Source: Siccirubricoccus soli | GTDB taxonomy: Bacteria > Pseudomonadota > Alphaproteobacteria > Acetobacterales > Acetobacteraceae | DNA: 64,000 bases | Direction: 5' to 3' | Assembly: GCF_024178315.1 (NCBI RefSeq) | Contig: NZ_JAMZIK010000030.1 | Coordinates: 1-64,000 of the forward strand | Part shown: positions 1 through 7,603 of the stretch, piece after piece | How positions within the stretch are numbered: position 1 is the stretch's first letter | Layout of the letters: each line of letters begins with the position of its first letter | The notes under the pieces: generated by a model | The model's database searches: none | Seen by the model: the letters and a program-made list of their open reading frames with translations, nothing else | What the model was told of the DNA's origin: nothing | Made by a program: the position numbers and the translations under genes

Positions 1-597
1 CGGGGCGTCGGGCGTCGCCACCACCGCCTCGGGCGTCAGCCCGGCCGCGGCCAGCGCCTCCTCCGGCAGCAGGCAGCGCCCCTGCGCCGCCATCGCCCCC
101 ACGCTGCGCAGCACGCCGGCCAGGCCATAGGCCGCACCGGCGGCCTGCAGCGCCGGCAGCAGCCCGGCCGGCGCGCCGAGGCTGCGCCCCGCCGCCACCG
201 CGAATCCGCCCGCCGTGCCGCGCAGATAGGCCTGGAAGGCGGCCTCGCTCGGCAGCCCGCCCTCCTCTGCCTCGGCCTCCCGTCCATCCGCCATGGCGAG
301 CAGCTCCTCGGGGGCGAAGGCGCCGGCGGCGATCGCCGCATGCAGCGGCCCCGCCACCTCATGCCGCCGCGGCGGGCGGCCCTCGGCGGCATGCTCCACC
401 GCCTCGCGCCACCATTGCAGCCGCATCAGCGCGATCAGCGGCGTCCGCGCCGCCTCCCGCGCCCGGGCAAGCTCATGGTTGAAGCCGATCAGGGCGAAGA
501 TCGCCTCCCGCCGCGCAGGCGGCGCGAAGAGCGCGCAGAGGAATCGGTCGGGGTCGTGCCGCCGGGCGAATTCGGCGATCGGCGAAAGCTCGGCCAT
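1..597 (-). CDS. Squalene/phytoene synthase family protein, NDUFAF6-like (3' end cut by window)
   Basis: Only the first 199 codons are inside the window; the gene reads off the left edge. The N-terminus carries RRHDPDRFLCALFAPPARR followed by an ALIGFNHELARARE-type helix and LQWWREAVE, the pattern of the alphaproteobacterial homologues of the complex I assembly factor NDUFAF6. The usual Asp-rich prenyl-diphosphate motif of true squalene/phytoene synthases is replaced by FNHELAR, so a catalytic synthase is less likely. ATG is chosen at 597 because homology begins within ten residues. It lies divergent to sodB. Role in respiratory complex assembly is inference from family resemblance. Confidence 0.75.
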   Translation of the reverse strand, partial: MAELSPIAEFARRHDPDRFLCALFAPPARREAIFALIGFNHELARAREAARTPLIALMRLQWWREAVEHAAEGRPPRRHEVAGPLHAAIAAGAFAPEELLAMADGREAEAEEGGLPSEAAFQAYLRGTAGGFAVAAGRSLGAPAGLLPALQAAGAAYGLAGVLRSVGAMAAQGRCLLPEEALAAAGLTPEAVVATPDAP

Positions 598-777
598 GGC
601 GCCTTACAGCATCGATCCCGCGATATCGCCATCCCACCGCCGCGTCCCGGCGCCGCTGGCGCTGCCGCAGGCGGCGCGGTTGCTTGACGCGTCCCTGTAC
701 CCCGCTTAGCTCTTGCCGTGGCTCCCGGGCCCTGCCGCGCCGGGCGCGTCCGCACCCAAATCGAGGAGAGACAGCCC

Positions 778-1416
778 ATGGCCTTCAGCCTGCCGCCGCT
801 GCCCTATTCCACCAATGCCCTTGCCGGCCAGGGCATGTGCCAGGAAACGCTCGAGCTGCATCATGGCAAGCACCACAACGCCTATGTCGTGGCGCTGAAC
901 GGCCTGATCGAAAGCAAGGGCCTCCAGGGCAAGAGCCTCGAGACCATCGTCGCCGAAGCCGGCAAGGCCGGCGCGGACGGCCTGCCGGTGCTGAACCAGG
1001 CCGGCCAGCACTGGAACCACATCCTGTTCTGGCAGGTGATGTCGCCGAAGGGCGGCGGGGACAAGCTGCCGGGCACGCTGGCCGCGAAGATCGACCAGGA
1101 TCTCGGCGGCCTCGCCCAGTTCAAGGAGGCCTTCAAGCAGGCCGGCGTGACGCAGTTCGGCTCCGGCTGGGCCTGGCTGATCATCGCCCCGGACGGCAAG
1201 CTGAAGGTGACAAAGACGCCGAACGGCGCCAACCCGATCTCCACCGGCGAGGGCACCCCGATCCTCGGCGTGGATGTGTGGGAGCACGCCTATTACCTGG
1301 ACTTCCGCAATGTCCGCCCGAACTACCTCGACAATTTCCTGAACAAGCTGGTGGATTGGGAAGTGGTCGAGACCCTGCTGAAGCAGGGCGGCCTGAAGTC
1401 CGGCCAGAGCGCCTGA
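778..1416 (+). CDS. sodB: Superoxide dismutase, iron type
   Basis: A 212-residue Fe/Mn superoxide dismutase that converts superoxide to oxygen and hydrogen peroxide. The four metal ligands are visible: His28 (in LELHHGKHH), His81 (QHWNH), Asp166 and His170 (DVWEHAYYLDFRN). Gln77 in the AGQHWNH motif sits where iron enzymes keep their active-site glutamine, and the manganese-type glutamine further on is absent, so iron is the likely metal. No signal peptide, so cytoplasmic. The ATG at 778 has a GAGGAG ribosome site; an in-frame ATG at 718 would add 20 residues unlike the family. Followed by two hairpins, the second a classical terminator. Confidence 0.95.
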   Translation: MAFSLPPLPYSTNALAGQGMCQETLELHHGKHHNAYVVALNGLIESKGLQGKSLETIVAEAGKAGADGLPVLNQAGQHWNHILFWQVMSPKGGGDKLPGTLAAKIDQDLGGLAQFKEAFKQAGVTQFGSGWAWLIIAPDGKLKVTKTPNGANPISTGEGTPILGVDVWEHAYYLDFRNVRPNYLDNFLNKLVDWEVVETLLKQGGLKSGQSA

Positions 1417-1422
1417 TCCATG

Positions 1423-1454
1423 CCCCATGACGCCGCGCAAGCGGCGCCATGGGG
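1423..1454 (+). terminator. Hairpin just after sodB
   Basis: Fourteen-base arms (CCCCATGACGCCGC and GCGGCGCCATGGGG, one mismatch) around a GCAA loop begin 7 bases after the sodB stop. There is no T-run, so it is either a weak terminator or a transcript-end stabiliser. Confidence 0.5.
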
Positions 1455-1556
1455 GCCACGGAGGCGCTGGCGTCCCAGGCCTCGCACAGCCTGAAGCGGC
1501 GAAGCCGCCTCAGGCTGCCGCGCGGCCCAGGTGACCGGCCACGCAGGACATGGGAG

Positions 1557-1584
1557 AGGCGCCCGGGCGACCGGGCGCCTTTTT
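1557..1584 (+). terminator. Rho-independent terminator of sodB
   Basis: A perfect 10-base stem (AGGCGCCCGG / CCGGGCGCCT) with a GCGA loop is followed directly by a T-run at 1580-1584. It ends where the convergent isochorismatase-like gene stops, so it separates the two convergent transcripts. Confidence 0.85.
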
Positions 1585-2186
1585 CATGCGCCGGTGATGG
1601 TGCCCACCGGCGCGACGATGGCGAAGCGGTCCGCCAGCTCCGCCAGCGCGGCGCGGTGCAGCGCGGCGCCGGAGAGGGGCGGGCCGCCCAGCGGGTCCGG
1701 CAGGGCGCGCGTCGCGCAGGCATCCGCCGCCACCGTCACCCGCCAGCCGAGGTCGAGCGCGGCGCGGGCCGTGCTGCTGATGCACATATGCGTCTGGAAG
1801 CCGGCCAGGATCAGCTCCTTCCGTCCCGTCGCCGCCAGCGCGTCCTGCAGCCCGGTCTGGGCGAAGGCGTTGGGCAGCGGCTTCTCGATCACCGCCTCCC
1901 CGGGCGCCGGCGCCGCTTCCGGCAGGATGGCGCCGCCCGCCGCCGCGCGGTCGAACAGGCTGCCGGCCCGGCCCTTATGGGCGATGTGGATGACCGGCGT
2001 GCCGGCGGCACGGGCGGCGGCCAGCAGGGCGGCCAGCCGCTGCATGGCCGGGCCGATGCCCTCCAGCGGCAGCTTGCCCTCGCGGTACTCGCCCTGGGCA
2101 TCGACGACGACCAGGGCGGAATCGGCCAGGCGCGCGGGCGCCTGTGGCGCACCGGCCATCTGCAGCAGGGTCTTGGGTTCGCTCAT
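1584..2186 (-). CDS. Isochorismatase-like cysteine hydrolase
   Basis: A 200-residue member of the isochorismatase/nicotinamidase fold, cytoplasmic. The catalytic triad is seen as Asp29 (VVVDAQGEY), Lys102 (VIEKPLPNAF) and Cys135 (GFQTHMCISSTA). The GFQTHMC...TA-A-DLG pattern is closest to YcaC-like and general cysteine hydrolases rather than true nicotinamidases, which carry a metal-binding Asp-His-His set not seen here. Start at 2186 is chosen because homology begins there; a longer in-frame start at 2471 would add low-complexity residues. The natural substrate cannot be read from sequence. Convergent with sodB. Confidence 0.85.
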   Translation of the reverse strand: MSEPKTLLQMAGAPQAPARLADSALVVVDAQGEYREGKLPLEGIGPAMQRLAALLAAARAAGTPVIHIAHKGRAGSLFDRAAAGGAILPEAAPAPGEAVIEKPLPNAFAQTGLQDALAATGRKELILAGFQTHMCISSTARAALDLGWRVTVAADACATRALPDPLGGPPLSGAALHRAALAELADRFAIVAPVGTITGA

Positions 2187-2384
2187 GGACGCGGTTCCTT
2201 CGTGACGGGACCGCAGCATGGCGCGACGGCAGCGCCGGAACCACCCATCGCAAGCGCATGCCAAGCCATGCACTCGGCGCGGAACGAAGCCGAACGGCCT
2301 CGCCCGGCGCCTGCCCCGCCCCTGCGCGACGCCCCGCGATGGCGTGTGCCGACCGGCATGATGGCCGCGATGGTCCTGGTCATG

Positions 2385-2416
2385 CGGCGAGCGGCGAGCG
2401 GCGAGCGGCGAGCGGC
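2385..2416. repeat. 7-bp tandem repeat
   Basis: Four exact copies of CGGCGAG followed by a partial fifth lie between the isochorismatase-like gene and the small secreted-protein gene. A 7-base unit would shift frame with each copy; here it is intergenic. Confidence 0.85.
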
Positions 2417-2483
2417 AGCATTGCCTGGGAGCCGGCGTTGCCGGGAACCCCGCGGCCGCCGGAAGCGACATCGCGGCATCGGC

Positions 2484-2900
2484 TCACTCCGGACGCAACC
2501 CTTCGCTGAAATCGGCGAAGGGCGCTGCCAGCTCCGGCGGCCACTGCGTGCTGCGCGGGGAGAGATAGACCGGCTGCCCATCCACCAGCAGGAAGAGCAC
2601 GAGCTGCTCCTGCTTGGTCTCGAAGGCGAGGAAGAGGCCGCGCCGCCCCTCCCGTCCCCAGCCGACGAGCCAGTGCTCCCCCACCAGGGCGATCGGCGGC
2701 CCCGGCAGGCGCAATCCTTCATAGACATGCTGCTGCCGGCCGCGCGCGGCGTTGCGCAGCAGCACCCGCACCGCCGGGTGCGCCGCCAGCGCCACCATGT
2801 CGGCGCCGATCAGCGAGGTCAGCGGCGCTTCCTGCGCCGCCGCCGGCAGGGCGGCGAGGGACGCCAGCAGGACCCGGCGGAGCATCGCCGGGGCCTGCAT
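2484..2900 (-). CDS. Small secreted protein of unknown function coupled to yajC
   Basis: A 138-residue protein whose first 22 residues form a signal peptide (MLRRVLLASLAALPAAAQ, or five residues longer from the upstream ATG), so it is probably periplasmic. No catalytic motif was recognised; the middle has a strand-rich stretch with GEHWLVGWGREGRRGLFLAF and VLFLLVDGQPVYL. Its ATG at 2900 overlaps the yajC stop as TGATG, which implies translational coupling behind yajC. A second possible start is at 2885. Function unknown; the link to protein export is only by neighbourhood. Confidence 0.65.
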   Translation of the reverse strand: MQAPAMLRRVLLASLAALPAAAQEAPLTSLIGADMVALAAHPAVRVLLRNAARGRQQHVYEGLRLPGPPIALVGEHWLVGWGREGRRGLFLAFETKQEQLVLFLLVDGQPVYLSPRSTQWPPELAAPFADFSEGLRPE

Positions 2901-3241
2901 CACCCCTTGGCCGGGTCGTTGGCGGCGGCGGGCTTGAAGATGTCCGTGATCGTCGCCCGCAGCACGCTGACGCGGACATTGGGGGCGATCTCCACCTCCA
3001 CCTCGTCCACGCCGTCCTTCACCTTGGTCACGGTGGCGATGATGCCGCCGGAGGTCAGCACCCGGTCGCCGCGCTTCAGCGCGCTCAGCAGGGCGCGGTG
3101 CTCCTTCTGCTTCTTCTGCTGCGGCCGGATCAGCAGGAAGTAGAAGACGCCGAAGATCAGGATCAGCGGCAGGATCTGCATGACCATGGCCATGCCGCCG
3201 CCGGCAGCGGCATCCTGGGCGTAAGCGGGGGAGATGAACAT
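2900..3241 (-). CDS. yajC: Preprotein translocase subunit YajC
   Basis: A 113-residue inner-membrane protein of the SecDF-YajC complex that assists Sec-dependent export. It shows the single transmembrane segment (about residues 17-38, ILPLILIFGVFYFLLIRPQ) followed by the family hallmark RPQQKKQKEH and the RGDRVLTSGGIIATV region. The N-terminus MFISPAYAQ is typical of alphaproteobacterial YajC. secD and secF, often downstream, are not next in this window; instead a small secreted protein overlaps its stop. It is divergent from the DUF815 ATPase gene, a common arrangement in this group. Confidence 0.95.
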   Translation of the reverse strand: MFISPAYAQDAAAGGGMAMVMQILPLILIFGVFYFLLIRPQQKKQKEHRALLSALKRGDRVLTSGGIIATVTKVKDGVDEVEVEIAPNVRVSVLRATITDIFKPAAANDPAKG

Positions 3242-3326
3242 CCCGGGCGATTTCCTTGTGCTTCCGGCTTGCCGTGACCGGCGGGGGCAAACTAGCTTCC
3301 GGCCCCCTCCCGTCAAGTGCGACCGA

Positions 3327-4190
3327 ATGCCCGAGAACCCTGCCGAGATTGCCCTGCTCACCCGCATCGCCGAGGCGCTGGAGCGCCTGGCCCCACCCCC
3401 GCCCCCGCCGCCGGTGCCGGAGGGCGCGGATGCCTTCGTCTGGCATCCGGAACCCCGGCCCCATCTGGCGCCGGTACCGCGCGTCGCCCGCGTCGGCCTT
3501 TCGCTGCTCCAGGGCATCGACCGCCAGCGCGACCTGCTGCTGGCGAACACGCTGCGCTTCGCCGCCGGCCTCCCGGCGAACAACGTCATGCTCTGGGGCG
3601 CCCGGGGGATGGGCAAGTCCTCCCTGGTCAAGGCCGCGCATGCCGCGGCCAACGAACAGCACCCCGGCAGCCTGGCGCTGATCGAGATCCACCGCGAGGA
3701 CATCCGCACCCTGCCGGAGCTGCTGAACGCCCTGCGCGCCCAGCCCCGCCGCTGCCTGGTGTTCTGCGACGACCTGTCCTTCGAGAAGGAGGACCAGGAC
3801 TACAAGGCGCTGAAGAGCGTGCTGGATGGCGGCATCGAGGGCCGGCCGCCCAACGTGCTGTTCTACGCGACCTCCAACCGCCGCCACCTGATGCCGCGCG
3901 ACATGATCGAGAATGAGCGCAGCACGGCGATCAACCCGAGCGAGGCGACGGAGGAGAAGGTCTCCCTCAGCGACCGCTTCGGCCTCTGGATCGGCTTCCA
4001 CAATTGCGATCAGCCGACCTATTTCGCCATGGTCGAGGGCTATGCCGCGGCGCTCGGCATCGCCCTGCCGGCGGAGGAGATCCGGCGGCAGGCGAATGAG
4101 TGGTCGGTGACCCGCGGCGGCCGCTCCGGACGCGTCGCCTGGCAGTTCATCCAGGACCTGGCGGGGCGCGAGGGCAAGCTGATCGGCTGA
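3327..4190 (+). CDS. DUF815 family AAA-type ATPase
   Basis: A 287-residue ATP-binding protein. The Walker A motif GARGMGKSS starts at residue 91 and the Walker B CLVFCDDLSFE is near residue 148; an SNRRHLMPRDM segment (sensor-like) follows. The N-terminal 45 residues contain a run of prolines after a short coiled helix. Start at 3327 is taken because the upstream in-frame ATG at 3234 would overlap the divergent yajC start. The family is widespread and encoded next to yajC in alphaproteobacteria; its biochemical role is unknown. The 85 bases to yajC must hold both promoters. Confidence 0.9.
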   Translation: MPENPAEIALLTRIAEALERLAPPPPPPPVPEGADAFVWHPEPRPHLAPVPRVARVGLSLLQGIDRQRDLLLANTLRFAAGLPANNVMLWGARGMGKSSLVKAAHAAANEQHPGSLALIEIHREDIRTLPELLNALRAQPRRCLVFCDDLSFEKEDQDYKALKSVLDGGIEGRPPNVLFYATSNRRHLMPRDMIENERSTAINPSEATEEKVSLSDRFGLWIGFHNCDQPTYFAMVEGYAAALGIALPAEEIRRQANEWSVTRGGRSGRVAWQFIQDLAGREGKLIG

Positions 4191-4341
4191 GCCCCGCCCC
4201 CCGGTGCCGCCTGGGGACGTCCGGCGCCGCCGCCGGCGCAATCCCGGCCTTGGCCGCAGTGACCTCCCGGGCGGCGGGCTGAGGCTACTTGGCCGGGCCG
4301 TGCATGGCGCGGCCGGTGAGGCGGCCCAGCCACCGCCCCTG

Positions 4342-4443
4342 GAGCGTTTTCGGTCCACATGCGTTCACCGAAAACGTTCCACCTTTATTCGCAGGGCAGA
4401 TTCACGCCTTCGGGCGATGCCGCCCTACGGCGATCCGCTCTAG
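4342..4443. repeat. Bipartite palindromic element (BIME-like), copy 1
   Basis: Two adjacent hairpins: the first begins GAGCGTTTTCGG and returns as CCGAAAACG; the second begins GGCAGATTCACGCC and ends GGCGATCCGCTCTAG. It is the reverse orientation of the copies at 20579, 23028, 42686 and 53357. It lies in the gap between the DUF815 gene and the RTX gene. Confidence 0.85.
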
Positions 4444-4686
4444 ACGGCCCGGCCTTCACGCGGGCTCTCTCCTTCCGCCGCCCCGCGACAGTGGGGCGGC
4501 ATCCGGTCCGCACATCTCACCTCCGACGGGATACCGGCATCCTGCCGCGGCCTTGGTGGCGCAGGCGGAGCCTATTCGGATCGGTTTCCTTTCCAGCAAC
4601 TAGACTCTCGACTTCGTGCAATGCGCCAGCGGACCGTCATCTATAGGTTGGTTTTGCCTACTAAATACCAAACCTAAAGGAATATT
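4444..4686. other. Intergenic leader with AT-rich patch before the RTX gene
   Basis: No coding potential was recognised. From about 4575 the base composition drops sharply from the surrounding GC-rich sequence. An imperfect inverted repeat (TAGGTTGGT near 4644 and ACCAAACCTA near 4667) sits just before the AAAGGA ribosome site of the RTX gene and could be an operator or a leader stem. Confidence 0.4.
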
Positions 4687-5508
4687 ATGCCGCTGCGCCC
4701 CATCCTCGGTGGAAGCCTTGCCGACCTCATCCACGGCTCCGCCCAGGCGGAAGACATCCGCGCCGGGGCCGGGGACGACACCATCCTCGGCGACGGCCCG
4801 GACGGGCCGCATCCCTGGATCTCCGGCGAGCCCTACATTTCGCCGACCATCCTGGGCAATGTGATCCATGCCGGACCCGGCAACGACCTCGTCTGGTCCG
4901 GCTACGGGGCCGATAGCGTGGCAGGCGCGAACGGCGACGACCTGATCCATGGCTGGGGCGTGCTGACCCCGCTCGATCCCTACCGCGATGCCTATCGCGA
5001 GGGCTATGCGCGGGATGCCGATCTCGGCGACCGGCTTTCCGGCGAGGGCGGCAACGACACCCTCCTCGGCGGCGGCGGCGACGACCTGCTCTCCGGCGGC
5101 GCGGGCCAGGACGTGCTGGAGGGCGGCGTCGGCCAGGACAGGCTGGCGGGCGGCGACGGCGCCGACCGCTTCGTCTTCGGCAAGCTGGACGGGCGGCCGA
5201 GGCTGCCGGTGCTGGACATCCGGGATGACGTCGTCACGGATTTCACCCATGGCGTGGACAAGATCGACTTCACCGCCCTGGCCACGGTGCTGCCGGGCGT
5301 GGCCGTCGATGTGCTGGGGCCGGACGCCGCCTTCACCGACGCCACCCACATCCAGCTCCGGACGACCCAGGCCGGCGGGGAGACGCTGCTGGAGCTCTGG
5401 GTGCCGCTGCAGTTGCAGGCGCCGGGCACGGTCCCGATGGGGCCGAGCCATGTGATCCACCTGCAGGGCGCGCCGGAGGTCACCGCCGCGGACCTGCTCT
5501 TCGCCTGA
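4687..5508 (+). CDS. RTX (hemolysin-type) calcium-binding protein
   Basis: A 273-residue protein rich in glycine-aspartate nonapeptides: GAGDDTILG, GPGNDLVWS, GANGDDLIHG and then a continuous run GGNDTLLGGGGDDLLSGG through GGDGADRFVFG (about residues 118-166). The C-terminus resembles the serralysin-type end domain (DVVTDFTHGVDKIDFTAL). Such repeats bind calcium outside the cell, and the absence of a signal peptide together with the C-terminal domain points to type I secretion. No ABC exporter or membrane-fusion gene lies in the window. No enzymatic domain precedes the repeats, so a toxin function is not supported. The AAAGGA box supports ATG 4687. Confidence 0.85.
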   Translation: MPLRPILGGSLADLIHGSAQAEDIRAGAGDDTILGDGPDGPHPWISGEPYISPTILGNVIHAGPGNDLVWSGYGADSVAGANGDDLIHGWGVLTPLDPYRDAYREGYARDADLGDRLSGEGGNDTLLGGGGDDLLSGGAGQDVLEGGVGQDRLAGGDGADRFVFGKLDGRPRLPVLDIRDDVVTDFTHGVDKIDFTALATVLPGVAVDVLGPDAAFTDATHIQLRTTQAGGETLLELWVPLQLQAPGTVPMGPSHVIHLQGAPEVTAADLLFA

Positions 5509-5611
5509 GCCCTGGCCCGGGGCCGGCCGGAATTCCGGCAGGCCCCGGGCGACGCCGGCGACCGGGAGGCGGCGCCTCCCGGCGGGGCTGCCAGCGGGCC
5601 GGCCCCTCCCC

Positions 5612-7435
5612 CTACTTCAGCGACGCCAGCAGCGCGTCCAGATCCGGCTCCGTCGCATCGGACTCCGCGGGCGGCGGGGGTGCCGGCGGGGCGCTGAGGC
5701 TGGCCAGCAACGCATCCAGATCGTCCTCCGGCGCCGCGGCAGGCGCCGGTTCGGCTTCGACGGCCGCCGCAGGCTCCGGGGCGGGCGCGGGCGGTGCCGC
5801 ATCCAGGCTGGCCAGCAGCGCGTCCAGATCCTCCTCGGCCGGCGGGGCGGCAGGGGCGGCGGGCTCCAGCGCCGGGGCGGACTCCGCCGCGGCCGCCGGC
5901 GCGGGCTCCGGCGCCGGCGCCGTGCCGCCGCTGGCCGGGCTCCGCTCCGCGACCGGCGCCCAGAAGCCGGCGATGGGCCGGCCGGCCAGGGCGTTGAAGC
6001 TCGCCAGCCGCACCTCCGGCCGGCCGCGCAGGCTGACCAGCGGCATCACCTTGTAGCTGGCGACGCCCACCGCCTGCCGCTCGCTCCAGTGCCGCTCCGT
6101 GCAGGGCAGCGGCACCTGGTCGCCCTCCGGGTCGGTGTAGAGGAAATAGGGCATGTCATTGGCCGACATGACGCTGCCGAGCTTCAGCTTGGCACCGCTG
6201 CGCAGCCAGGTCTCCGCCAGCAGGAAGCCGACCATCACCGCCGGATTGCCCCAGAGCATGGTGCCGAGCCCGCCCTGGCGGGTGAATTCCTCGAAGGCGA
6301 AGCTGTCGATCGGCTCCGACTTCTTCCCGTAGGGCATGCGCAGCAGGAAGCGCGGCGCCGCGAGGCCGATATAGGCCGCCTCCGGCGCCGCCTGCAGCGC
6401 GCCCCAGGCCTCCTTGATGAGCGGGTGCTGCTCGGCGAAGGGCATGCCGAAGCTGTCGGCGCCAATCTGCGCCAGGAAGGGGCAGTTGGCCGCGGCGCAG
6501 AGCCGCGCCAGCCGGCCCAGCAGCTCGGCATGCGGCGGCGCCAGCTCGAAGCCGTAGAGGCCGATGATGGCGGAGAGCGGCCCCTGATGCGCATCCAACG
6601 CCGGGGCCTCGACCATCAGCCCGTAGAGCCCGCTCTCCTCGAGCTTGTCGGAGGCGGCGAGGTCGGCGGCGAGTTCCTCGGCGGAGATGTCGTAGAGGAC
6701 GATCTCCATCCTGTGGCTGGTCTCGATGCGGCGGACCAGGAAGTCGATGCTGCGCCAGGTGGCCTCCAGCGCCTGGAAATCCGGATGGTGCAGGAGGCTG
6801 CGCATGGCGGCGGAGAGCGCCTGGTCCACCCGCGCGACAAGCTGGTCCTGCCGACTGTCCCTGCCTGGGACAATATGGCTGCCGACGAGGCGGCGGATCC
6901 AGTCCTCCACCGAGGCCTCGGCCGCCGGCGCCAGGCGTTTGCCCCCGGTCAGCCGGGCGAAATCATCCAGCTTCCGGTCGGTGGCGATGGCGGTGGCCTG
7001 GGATTTCACCCGGGGCGGCGGCGGCAGGGGCCCCTCCCCGCCCCAGGCCAGCACCTCCTTCGCCGCGCGGTCGAAGCTCGCCCGGTTCATCAGCCGCTTG
7101 CGCAGGTCGGAGAGGGCGTCGAAGACCTCGACCTTGTCGAAGAGCTGGTCGGGGTGGAAATCCTCGATCTCGGCGAAGTCGAGCGCCACCGCCCCGCCCT
7201 CCGGCCCGATGGGCAGGGAGAGCTTCAGCTTCATCCGCGCCATCACATCGTCGAGATTATCGACATCCACCTTGATGGGCTTGCGGGCGGCGAGCTTCGC
7301 CCCGGTCTCCAGCAGCCCGGCATTGGCGCGGCCTGAAAAATCGCCGAAGACCGCCAGGCGGAACTTCTGCACCGGCCCGGTGGCCCGCGGCGCCCTGTTC
7401 AGGCTGCCGAAATTCACCGCATATTCCATCGCCAT
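5612..7435 (-). CDS. Type VI secretion sheath protein, TssB-TssC fusion
   Basis: A 607-residue protein. Residues about 1-150 match the small sheath subunit TssB (FRLAVFGDFSGR, then FHPDQLF and a DLRKRL helix). Residues about 165-500 match the large subunit TssC (VEDWIRRLVGSHIVPG, FQALEATWRSIDFLV, GLYGFEL, FLAQIGADSFGMPF, PRFLLRMPYG, MLWGNPA). The last 100 residues are an Ala/Pro-rich tail with three copies of DLDALLASL at about 536, 572 and 598. In standard systems TssB and TssC are separate. No other type VI gene (TssK, TssF, TssM, ClpV, Hcp) lies in the window, so this is isolated here. Divergent to the unknown gene at 7604. Confidence 0.85.
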   Translation of the reverse strand: MAMEYAVNFGSLNRAPRATGPVQKFRLAVFGDFSGRANAGLLETGAKLAARKPIKVDVDNLDDVMARMKLKLSLPIGPEGGAVALDFAEIEDFHPDQLFDKVEVFDALSDLRKRLMNRASFDRAAKEVLAWGGEGPLPPPPRVKSQATAIATDRKLDDFARLTGGKRLAPAAEASVEDWIRRLVGSHIVPGRDSRQDQLVARVDQALSAAMRSLLHHPDFQALEATWRSIDFLVRRIETSHRMEIVLYDISAEELAADLAASDKLEESGLYGLMVEAPALDAHQGPLSAIIGLYGFELAPPHAELLGRLARLCAAANCPFLAQIGADSFGMPFAEQHPLIKEAWGALQAAPEAAYIGLAAPRFLLRMPYGKKSEPIDSFAFEEFTRQGGLGTMLWGNPAVMVGFLLAETWLRSGAKLKLGSVMSANDMPYFLYTDPEGDQVPLPCTERHWSERQAVGVASYKVMPLVSLRGRPEVRLASFNALAGRPIAGFWAPVAERSPASGGTAPAPEPAPAAAAESAPALEPAAPAAPPAEEDLDALLASLDAAPPAPAPEPAAAVEAEPAPAAAPEDDLDALLASLSAPPAPPPPAESDATEPDLDALLASLK

Positions 7436-7603
7436 TACCCGCCACGCCCCCCATCGCCGCCGATCCCGGCCGTTCCGGAAAGGCTAACATCTTGCGGCTA
7501 AGTTGAATATCGTTGGCACCATGACACTGCCACGGCACAATGCGGGGCCGGAACATGGCAGGGGCGCCCGGGACGGGGCGCCGGCGGCCGGAGGGATACG
7601 GGC

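Noticed and set aside
2484-4358. A 624-codon minus-strand frame spanning yajC and the DUF815 gene
   Set aside because: Only the last 138 codons look like a protein, beginning at the start that overlaps the yajC stop; the rest is antisense to the ATPase or out of frame with yajC.
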